Part shown: positions 35,289 to 45,800 of the stretch, piece by piece | Layout: each line of letters opens with the position of its first letter | Numbering within the stretch: the first letter of the stretch is position 1 | Origin: Branchiostoma floridae | Lineage: Eukaryota > Chordata > Leptocardii > Amphioxiformes > Branchiostomatidae | Reading direction: 5' to 3' | DNA length: 64,000 nt | Assembly: GCF_000003815.2 (NCBI RefSeq) | Contig: NC_049979.1 | Coordinates: 15,097,915-15,161,914 of the forward strand | Notes under the pieces: model-generated | What the model was told of the DNA's origin: nothing | The model's input: the letters and a program-made list of their open reading frames with translations, nothing else | The model's database searches: none | Program-made: the position numbers and the translations under genes

Positions 35289-37393
35289 TTCGGTTGCGGT
35301 CGCATTTGTCTCGTCACGAAAATGCAAATGAGCAAACGCCCGATTTCACGACCACGAAATTGGAATATGACCTGACGTTGCGACGTTGCACGTGAGTTGC
35401 CCAATCCCGGCACGCGAGGAAGCCCAGGACAGCGATCGTGCCCCACGACGTATGTCTATGATTCTCAAACTGACAACATACAATTGACGAATCGCTGGGA
35501 AAAATGATGCCCCACGACGTATATCTAACGTTATGTCTATGATTCTCAAACTGACAACATACAATAATTGACGAATCGCTGGGAAAAATGATGCCCCACG
35601 ACGTATGTCTATAATTCTCAAACTGACAACATACAATTGACGAATTGCTGGGAAAAATGATGCCCCACGACGTATGTCTATGATTCTCAAACTGACAACA
35701 TACAATTGACGAATCGCTGGGAAAAATGATGCCCCACGACGTATGTCTATGATTCTCAAACTGACAACATACAATTGACGAATTGCTGGGAAAAATGATG
35801 CCCCACGACGTATGTCTATGATTCTCAAACTGACAACATACAATTGACGAATCGCTGGGAAAAATGATGCCCCACGACGTATGTCTATGATTCTCAAACT
35901 GACAACATACAATTGACGAATCGCTGGGAAAAATGATGCCCCACGACGTATGTCTATGATTCTCAGACTGACGACATACATCAGTTCTGTCATATCTGAT
36001 TTCACATCTGACAGTGCTACCGTAATGATGTGAATATGTCACATATGACTACGCGATGAACTTCTGTACATCTGCCCTACTATGATGACCTAAAATATTA
36101 CACCAAGTCAGGTTTTTAATCTAACATCTGACATTTGTCCTTACACCAAGTCAGGTTTTTAATCTAACATCTGACATTGGTCCTTGCGCCATGTCAGAGT
36201 TTTAAATCAGATTTTAGATTGAAATAATCTGACTGTTTGAAGACGAATGTTTGATGTTTGATTAAAAAATCTGACAGTGCTACAAAAAGTGTCAGATGTT
36301 AGACTAGAAATCTTACATTGGGAGGATGATTGTCAGATGTCAGACAGGAAATCTGACAATAATATGAAAAATGTCAGGTGTTAGATTAAAAATCTGACAT
36401 GGCGTAAGGACAAATGTCAGATGTTAGATTGAAAACCTGACATGGTGTAAGGGCCAATGTCAGATCTTAGATAAAAAAACTGACACCGGTTGTAAGGACC
36501 ATTGTCAGATGTTACTAGATTTAAAATCATAGTAGGGCAGATGACAAAATTAGTTCTTCGCATTGTCATATGTCACGTCACATCATTACGGTAGCACTGT
36601 CAGATGCGTCAATTGTATGTTGTCAGTTTGAGAATCATAGACATACGTCGTGGGGCATCATTTTTCCCAGCAATTCGTCAGTTGTATGTTGTCAGTTTGA
36701 GAATTATAGACATACGTCGTGGGGCATCATTTTTCCCAGGGATTCGTCAATTGTATGTTGTCAGTTTGAGAATCATAGACATATGTCGTGGGGCATCATT
36801 TTTCCCAGCGATTCGTCAATTATTGTATGTTGTCAGTTTGAGAATCATAGACATAACGTTTATACGTCGTGGGGCATCATTTTTCCCAGGAATTCGTCAA
36901 TTGTATGTTGTCAGTTTGAGAATCATAGACATACGTCGTGGGGCATCATTTTTCCCAGCGATTCGTCAATTATTGTATGTTGTCAGTTTGAGAATCATAG
37001 ACATAACGTTTATACGTCGTGGGGCATCATTTTTCCCAGCGATTCGTCAATTGTATGTTATCAGTTTGAGAATCATAGACATGCGTCGTGGGGCATCATT
37101 TTTCCCAGCGATTCGTCAATTATTGTATGTTGTCAGTTTGAGAATCATAGACATAACGTTTATACGTCGTGGGGCATCATTTTTCCCAGCGATTCGTCAA
37201 TTGTATGTTGTCAGTTTGAGAATCATAGACATACGTCGTGGGGCACGATCGCTGTCCTGGGCTTCCTCGCGTGCCGGGATTGGGCAACTCACGTGCAACG
37301 TCGCAACGTCAGGTCATATTCCAATTTCGTGGTCGTGAAATCGGGCGTTTGCTCATTTGCATTTTCGTGACGAGACAAATGCGACCGTAACCG
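35289..37393. mobile_element. Foldback transposon with arms of 69-bp tandem repeats
   Basis: Two inverted arms enclose a spacer. The outer ~190 bp of the arms (35300-35490 versus 37200-37390) look identical apart from the tip. Each arm then has a tandem array of a 69-bp unit (containing CTGGGAAAAATGATGCCCCA and TGATTCTCAAACTGACAACA): about 7 units on the left (35440-35965) and about 8-9 on the right (36605-37245), some units carrying a small insertion. The central ~450 bp is itself palindromic, with repeated TCTGACAT/ATGTCAGA motifs. Because 69 is a multiple of 3, spurious ORFs of 242 and 266 codons arise on both strands. There is no transposase. Confidence 0.85.
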
Positions 37394-37809
37394 CAGCTTC
37401 AAGCTACGTGCAGTTTTGCGCTTTTCCGCATGTCGTCGCGGTAAGTTGACATCTCTGGATTATTCCTTGGACGTTTCTGATTGTATAAGTTATATTTTGA
37501 CAACGAAACATGTGATACGGGGACGAAAACATAAAAATTCTCACTATACATGACTTCTCGTTCGATTGAATGCCCATATTTAATTCGAACTCCACAAGGT
37601 TAAATAATTAATCGCGTATCATTATCGTAATTTGTTGAGTACAAGTTGAAATACTTAAGTCGTGTTGGCCATGAGCAAACAAGTAAACAAACAAGTAAAC
37701 AAACAAACAAACAAACAAAGAGGTGCATTTTCTTTTTAATATCTGATTGATGGTGTATTATTTGGGAAGGGAAATCTCAGTTCATAAACGACATTTGTCT
37801 CATTGTCAG
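37394..37809. other. Spacer before the transposase
   Basis: AT-rich, with a (CAAA)n run at about 37680-37720. Could contain the left end of the pogo-type element, but no inverted terminus was identified. Confidence 0.3.
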
Positions 37810-39265
37810 ATGGCGTCAAGGAGGAAAAAATATAACCAGGAAGACATGGATAGAGCTCTACAAGCATTGGAAGAGACAGACGAAAACACACTCAATAATA
37901 CAGCAAAGGAATATGGTATTCCTCAATCAACACTGCATGACAGAGTAACGGGCAAATCGAAAGAAAGGATGGGCAGACCCTCCATCCTCTCACCAGAGGA
38001 GGAGGGGGCCCTCGTGGTCTATGCCAAGTATCTGGCAGAGAAGGGGTTTCCCCCTACAGTCAGGGTGATCAAAGCCCTTGCTTTTGAAGTGGAGAAGAAA
38101 CGTGCCAAAGGAAGGGGAGAAGAACCTCGCTTCAAGGACTCCGGCCCCGGGAAGAGATGGTGGAAGGGATTTTGAAGGCCGCCATCCCGACCTCAGCTTA
38201 AGGTCACCAGATCAACTCGACAAGGAAAGAGCGGCCTTTTCCACAGCCGGCGTAGTCTTTGAACACTTCGAACGACTGGAGCAAATTCTGACGGATGCAA
38301 AAGCCAAGGACAAAAGACCGCATGTTATCTACAATGCAGATGAAACTGGCATGGATTTGTCGGCTAAAGTGTCCAAGGTCATTGTTCCCAAGGGCTGGAA
38401 GAGATCTCCGTCACGACGAGTCGGTGGCCGTGACCATGTGTCGGCACTTGTGTGCATCTCAGCGGCAGGGCAGACAGTGCCACCCATGATCATATATAAT
38501 AAAGCGTTTCCGGGGGGGAAATACACTGAGGGCGGACCTGCTAACACATTGTACGCTTACTCCGACTCAGGTTTCATTGATGATGAGCTGTTCGAGAGAT
38601 GGTTCAAGCTATCTTTTCTCAAGCACTGCACAAGCGACAGGCCAGTAATCCTTATCCTGGATCAGCACTACAGTCATATCACGCTTAGAGTGCTAGAGGA
38701 TGCAATTCAAAACGAAGTTATAATCTTAGGTCTCCCCCCTCACACAACCCACTTCCTCCAGCCCCTTGATGTGAGTGTGTTCGCGCCACTCAAGAAGAAA
38801 TGGGCGATGACCCTGGAAGTGATGCAGGCAGCGAACACCTCATTTCATGTTACAAAACGGAACTTTGCTAACATATTTAGTTCAGTTTATGACAAAGCCA
38901 TCAATCCTGCCATCATCAAGACATCGTTTGCAAAAACGGGAATTTATCCATTTAATGACGAGGCCGTCGATGACAAATGGATCCGAATGTCTGCAGCGGA
39001 GTTGGGGGAGTCAACTTCCACCACGGCGACTCCAACTGCCACGTCATCCACCACGGAAACTCCAACTGCCATGGGCACGGCCACGTCGTCCACCACGGAA
39101 ACTCCAACTGCCACGGCCACGTCGTCCACCACGGAAACTCCAACTGCCACGGCCACGTCGTCCACCACGGAAACTCCAACTGCCACGGCCACGTCGTCCA
39201 CCACGGAAACTCCAACTGCCACGGCCACGTCGTCCACCCAAAATCACATATGCTGCAGCGAATAA
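37810..39265 (+). pseudogene. pogo/Tigger-type DDE transposase with one frameshift
   Basis: The first frame (37810-38175) starts MASRRKKYNQEDMDRALQ and holds a pipsqueak/CENP-B-type helix-turn-helix (NTAKEYGIPQSTLHDRV), then a second helix-turn-helix region ending GKRWWKGF. The frame breaks near 38165-38175, where one base is gained or lost; it resumes in another frame as RHPDLSLRSPDQLD and runs to TAA at 39263-39265. The second part is a DDE_1 domain: YNADETGMDL (first Asp), LILDQHYSH (second Asp) and THFLQPLDVSVFAPLKKKW (third Asp), followed by KTGIYPFN. All three catalytic acids are present, so the decay is recent. The C-terminus is a 36-bp minisatellite. The product would bind and cut element ends, but is inactive unless the shift is an assembly error. 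Terminal repeats were not found. Confidence 0.85.
39018..39240 (+). repeat. 36-bp coding minisatellite at the transposase C-terminus
   Basis: About five to six copies of a 36-bp unit encoding STTETPTATATS. It creates long shadow frames on both strands. Such a Thr/Ser-rich tail is not part of the usual DDE_1 fold. Confidence 0.85.
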
Positions 39266-39779
39266 CGTTATGGATGCTACGTGAAACGTCCCATCGTTTC
39301 CAAAATCATGCAGTTGCTTGAGTAATAGCTATTTTAAACCTAACATTATAGTTATGTGCCCCACTTCTGGATTTGCCACCACCAAGACAGATAACCAATT
39401 GATGCGCATCTAATTGAAATTTTGCAATAAATCTGGGTTCCAAGGAAGAATGTTCAAAAAGTTGGATTTGGTAAACGCAAGGAGCTTTAAAGCTCCTTGG
39501 TAAACGTTAACTGAAAAACAAACCTGTTGTTTAGTCGCGACTGTGTTACCTTCACCAAGAAGGTCGTGTTTTTGGTTGTGCCATGGGTGAGTGGCTTTGT
39601 GCACACGTGGGTGAGTGGACATGTTCCAAAGTTGGAATGTAATTAACAGTGAGCAAAATATTATTGGACAGAGCAAAGTACTTTGGGCTAATGCATGTAG
39701 CCTTCTGCAACTTCAACTTACATATCTGATATTTTGTGAGAAACCTTTTGGGTACTTCACGCTTCATTGAACATCGAAA
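39266..39779. other. Intergenic, short palindrome
   Basis: No exon seen. AAGGAGCTTTAAAGCTCCTT at about 39478-39497 is a 20-bp palindrome; a related hairpin occurs near 45101-45135. Confidence 0.35.
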
Positions 39780-40110
39780 AATCTTGAGATTTATACAAAA
39801 GATCTTGAGATTTTGTATGAAATTTTGAGATGTGTTGACTTGATCTTGAGATGTTTTGACTTGATCTCGAGATGTTTTTAGAAAAATCTGAAGATGCTTT
39901 GCAAAAATCTCAACACATTTTGAAAGTTGCTTTGAAAGAGTCCCCCATGTCTTGAGACGTATGGAAAAAATTGACATCATTTCAAAGAATCTTGAGACTA
40001 TCTGAAAGATCTTAAGGTTGTTGTGACAAATCTCAAGATTGTTTCGAAAATCTCAAGATTGTCTTGAAAGATTTCAAGATTTTCTTTTTAAAAAATCTGG
40101 AGATTTACCA
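39780..40110. repeat. Degenerate inverted cluster of TCTTGAGAT motifs
   Basis: The left half repeats TCTTGAGAT-like words every 20-30 bp; the right half carries the reverse complement ATCTCAAGA. The two halves meet around 39900-39990. It looks like a decayed foldback or satellite-derived element without coding function. Confidence 0.5.
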
Positions 40111-42853
40111 GAGATATTTTTTATTGTTAATGAGGCGTAAAGACCCCCGCTGGGCGTCATTATGATCCATTGTGTAACAGATAGTTTTTTTCTCAAAACA
40201 GCCTGTTGTTACCATCACAAATGATGAAGAGCAGCTCATACAGGGGATCCGCCAGTCAATCCGCCATCGAATATAGTTCAGGGCCTAAAACTTCAAGATT
40301 TTTTTCCTGGTCAAATGGGTAGAAATCCTGGCAGTTTTGAGGTGGGTGTGACAGGGGAGGGTTTTTACTTTCTGATTAGGGCCAAAAAGCTGAGTTTTTG
40401 TGGTTGTTAGGGGGTATAAAGTTGGGACTTTTTTGTCCTAGCACATCATGGGTAGAAATGGGTTGTGGTGCGGTTTTGAGGACATGGGTCAATTTTTCAG
40501 TTTCCCGGAAGTTTGTGCCGTTAGATTCATGCCGAAATGTGTTTGTTTGGATAGCTGAGATGTCGGGCTTTCAAATGAGGGTATGTTTGTGTGCCAGTAG
40601 CGTCAGATAGTTGAGTTATTAACAGTTGCTTTCTCCTCTTTTTGGCATAGGAACCCATTGTTAATAGGCTGTATATTGAATCACTTGCGGATGCCCTCAA
40701 GTGATCCAGGTATCACCCTGCCCTCCCCCTTTTTAGCTATTTTGGGGCTAAATACACCTCCATATGTGTGAAATATGATCCCAGGGGACATACCATGCTA
40801 AATTTGTTGAGAATTTCCTATATTTTAGCTGTTTTTGGTTCACTGGTGTGCTAATGGGCACTGCTTACAATAGAAATTGCCATTGTTGTAAAATGACTTG
40901 ATAGGGAGGATGGACTCCAGAGTCTATCACTCTTCCATTTGACCTGTATTCTATTGGCAATTGCGAAAGTAAATTATGAATAGTCCAAAAGAGGTCGGTT
41001 GGACGTGAACCACGTTATTTGGCAACGTCCCAGGGGAGGAGCCGCGAAAGCGGTCCAGCTCATGGATACAGGTGTGTTTCTATGCCCCATTATCTTGTGT
41101 TTTGCTAACTTTTTTGGGATGTTAGCATGTGGCAGTTATCATGACAGCATACCAGAGTCTGTCAGTGCCATTTTCAGAACAAAAGATGAAGAAAGTGGTG
41201 TGTGCATTGAGTGAAATTGGCTTTGACCTACTTTTATTAAATGCCCAGCACACACCTTCTGAAAGTCCCTACAAACCCTATGAAACAACACTCTGTCACT
41301 GTATACGCAGTCTGTGTGTCTAGCTTTTGGCATTTCTTGGCCTACATATGCCAGGTTTCTTGAAAACAGCTCTTGGTATATATGCCCTACCCCCCCCCCC
41401 CTTCAGACTCTGATGGGAGTATTAATCATTGAAATTCTTTCATACTTTTGATAATATGTAACAACCCCTGTCTCCATTGTATGATAAAACTTTTTTTGTA
41501 AAATTCTGAACTTGGGCTCTGTCACTGTAACATCATTAAATTAGGCAAGCTCAAATAACTGACTCAATAGGCGATGAAGGAAGTATGGAGGCTACTTGGA
41601 AAATCCCCTACCCCATTTTCAAGTACATGTTATCTTATTTGATACAACAATAGTTGAGCCCATTTATATCTACATGTATTGATACAGTAAGGTAAGTAAC
41701 ACAAACAGCAACACAGATCATTATTGGTCCCTTTAATAATTGTAGAGTGAGTAAAATACTGACAAATCTAATATTCTTCCTGATACAATTTGAAAGCCAG
41801 CTTATCTCATAATAGAAAATATATATTTGGTGAAATATATAATCATGCTTTGATATTTTTGAGCAACAAGAAACATGCAGAAAATCACATTAGAATTTCA
41901 ATAACTTGGCCATTCTGGTGAATCTCACAGAGCAATCTCCCTATTTTGTGCACAAATATTAACAAGTACTAACATGACTGCAAATTTGGCACAGATTCTT
42001 ATCTCTTGCAGTACATCATTAAAACTTTGCTGTTTGCTATTGAAGTTCTGTAGGATAAAAACTATTTGCAAGCATCTGTATTCCTATGCTGGCCCATTTT
42101 CCTATGCAATGTGACAAAATTATTACAATGTGTATCATATTATAAAATCTGATTATCTTCCTTTTGCATTTTGAACATGTGTTTCAAGTGAACAATGATC
42201 AAGTTAAGGATTAAGTTAGCCGATTAAAAAAACTGTTCCTCCCTCTCAAGCTTTTACTGAATTGACTTTTACCACTTGAAATAAGTTGCATTGATCATTC
42301 ACTTTTCACTGCTCAACATCCTAGACCTGTACTTGATTTGAGGGTAAACCATCTCTAGGCAGAACTGCCCTGATATCCAGCTGTGCTGTACCTGACTGGT
42401 GAAGGAGTGTTACACCGTGCACACCTGTGGGAAGGGATGAATACAACAACAAGACAGTCATTGGCATGTGATACATGTAGTACAAATAAAGTCACACAAA
42501 GAAAGGCATTTCACTTAGACTTGCAATCATGCTATTTTATTCTTGCCCTTGTAGCGGGTTGTCTATGTGACAGTAAAAATTGCAACAACAAAACACAAAG
42601 TGTAAGAAGTAGCATAGTCACCCTTAAATGCTATCATACTTGAGAAGAATTACAGTCAGAATGTTGTTGCTAATGACAGACAAAAATTACAGCCAATCAG
42701 CATACCAAAAGATCAAAATCAGGAGAAATAATGGAAGGAGATGAGCATTGGTTTTCTGAGATGACATGTAAACAGCTGGGGATGGTGAAGTCCTGGAGTA
42801 GAGCCCACTACAGACTGTGATAACTGTTTTTAATTATTTGTACTCACCACTTC
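40111..42853. other. Intergenic downstream of the galectin
   Basis: AT-rich with a poly(C) run at about 41390-41401. On the minus strand an AATAAA near 42535 may be the galectin poly(A) signal. No exon, RNA gene or clear transposon end was seen. Confidence 0.4.
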
Positions 42854-45800
42854 CTAAGTGAAGCGGATCTGCTGCAGGCTGACCTTGCCTTCAACAACCA
42901 GTGTGTCCACGCGGGTCAGGGGCTGGATGCGGTGGCGGAACTCGGTGAGGTGCTGCCCGTTCACAGCGACCTTGAAGCTGTCCTGCTGACACAGCACCAT
43001 CAACTGGAAGAGGCAGGTTGATCAAAGTTTCATTACGGAAAGATGGCATGAATGCCAAAAAAATGTAGCAGGCACAGGATAAGAATTCATGTACCTCATT
43101 GGTCAAAAACAGATCGATCCCAAAGATGCCATGTCAAGAATCAGCTTTTATCCTTCTGACTTGTCAAGAATAGTCCAATCACGAAGGTACAATTTGGAGG
43201 ATGGCATTCATTTTTCTGACTAGTTTTAAATTGTTTAGCAAAAGAGACTACAATTATGAGAATGGGACTGAAATTTTGATTTGTGAGGAACAGGACAATC
43301 ACAAAGTTAGGGACCCCTCCTTGTTTACTTCAAATGGCTGTCCTGGCATGAAGGGGAAGTAGGGAGTGTCCTTCTCCTCTGCACCCCAGCTGTTGTTGGT
43401 GAGGGAGTTACGGACGACAGCGCGAGCAGCAAACCTGGGGTTGAACTGCATGGCGATGTCAGCACGTGGAGCTGTACTGGCACCACACTGTAGGTTGAAG
43501 TGGAACCTGGGGGAGGGAATTATCCATTAATTTAAGACTCCTTCACATACATTGCAGTGCAGGTCAAAACAGGCATTAGGCAGCAGCATTCATATAACAT
43601 CTGAAAGCTACTATGCCATTTTAAAGCCTTTCAAACCTACAACAGTTGTCTATCTAGCATAGGCAGAAGTACATGTAGGCTTGAAACCTTAATTTCTCAC
43701 CATATGGTGCAATTCAAGATTTCTGACAGAAACATTCATGTACGTGCTGCTGACAATACCTAAAAGTATTCTGTTCTGCCCCAAGCCAAGCATTCTGTTC
43801 ACCCTCAGCAGCAGAATTACTGTGTCAAAAGACACCTTGATTCTGGGTTGATGATATCAAAGCGACATGTTGTTCATGTACGCACCTATCAGGCATGCCA
43901 GGATGGACTGTACCATTGATAATCACCATCTTGCCAGGGTACAACCCTCCAGGGATGGAACCAATGTATGGAACTTGCTGAAACACAAACATCACACATC
44001 AGTACAAGCAACATCATACTCTAATATTAGAGGTACAGGAAGTCAGTAGAAGAAAAGAGTTAGTGGTTAGAAAGAAAAGTGATCCACAACCTTGTTTCAT
44101 ATGCACACCAAAGTGATTATTTGTCTACTGTAGTTTGTATGTGCAGAAGGAGATGGCACAGTATTAGTCACACTTAAAAATCTGTAAAAAAATGCAAAAC
44201 TTAAGATTTCAAGTCATCATCGTGTTCAAATTCTACAACCACATTTCAGAAGCAGCAGACACCTCACACCTGCTACTAAATATCATGGTTGCTGTTCTAC
44301 AAGAACCCTATGGCCACCAAGGGTTTTCGGAAAAACCTGTCCAGTCCAGACAGGGAAGTGGGGCGGAAAACCCTGTCCAGTCTGAAAAGAGGGTCTGCAT
44401 AGGGGTTCCTGGCAATGCTTAAAACTATTACTAGTACTTCAGACAGCACTTACACTGATACACATATTTTCTCATGTAGTTAAACTGTTCTGTATGTATT
44501 GTATGTACAAGATGCCATACACTGTCTGTATCCTCTACAGTTGTCGTGCAATAAAGTTCTTCTTCTTCCTAACTATATAGAATCGGCAGCATAATGAGTG
44601 ACCCAAAGGTGCAATATGCATGCACAGAAAGTTCTGTCAAATGCAAAGTACCCAATTAACACTTATCTGGTAGGACATGAGGGGAAGAGAATTACACCCA
44701 TTGTCCATGAAACAAGGGATAGTGAGTGTCAGTCAATTTCGGGTTGTTAAATAGTGGCAATACATTACAAAGACAGGCTTTGAAAGGTTTTCTTTAAATG
44801 ATAAGTGTGCAGCACTCAATTTGAGAGCTGGTCTGTTTAAATCCTGGTTTAATAAAATGGCTGTGAAAGGTTTCAATATCAACACGGCTTTAGTACACAA
44901 TGTTATAATATAACACATTATATTTTACAATGCACTACCATAAAGCCGAGATGGCATTTTTCAAACCCTAGTACATGTTATGAGCTATATAGAACTATGT
45001 ATCCTTTTAAAATGATGTGTTTTATGTGTAAAATTACGCCATAAGGCTAATAGCATGTTCAGTCTCAAAGACTTAAAGAGTAGAAGTTTTTTATATGATC
45101 AAGGAGCTTTTATCAAATACTGATAAAAGCTCCTTAATATGATGCACAGAAGTAACAATGATGGATGATTTTTGTTAAGTTATAATTTTTGTATGACATT
45201 GTGTCACACTTCAAGTTGATGTTATTTCTGTGCTTAGCCATATTAAAGATAAAGAAATGTTGTTGTATACTAGTACTTAGTAGCTTACAACGTATACCCT
45301 CATGCAGACCCTCTTTTCAGACTGGACAGGGTTTTCCGCATTCCGGACTGGACAGGTTTTTCCGAAAACCTGGCCACCAAATGTATATAATCAGCTATTT
45401 GTAAGATGTCAGCTGTCATTGACACCTGGCATGCTACATGCTAAATGTGGACACAAACTTGAGGCACAGTGATCTCCTGTGACAACCACCTTTTGTGATT
45501 ATTACAGGGCCTTTCGAGTATAGCTAGCGTAGGCAGGCATGCTGAGGATGTCACAGGACAGGCTCAACATATCTTCTCAATAATGTTAGCCTGAAACAAG
45601 CCATTCTGCCATGCAGCATAAACTACAGAGAGCCTCAATCATTCCCTTACCATGACCCATAACTCCCTAGACTGGGTACCATCCGATTTCTACCGGGGCT
45701 CCTTACACTCGCTACCCTAAAAAAGTATTTTTTTAGGGTAGCGAGTGTAAGGAGCCTGGGTAGAAATTGGATGGTACCCAGGCTAGTAACTCCCTACTCT

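Noticed and set aside
35314-37370. Long open frames of 242 and 266 codons with repeated FENHRHTSWGIIFPS peptides
   Set aside because: They are produced by the 69-bp repeat (a multiple of three) in the foldback arms. The same peptide appears from both arms in opposite orientation, and other frames of the same repeat are also open.
38944-39321. Repetitive open frames on both strands over the transposase 3' end
   Set aside because: Shadows of the 36-bp minisatellite, which has no stop in several frames.
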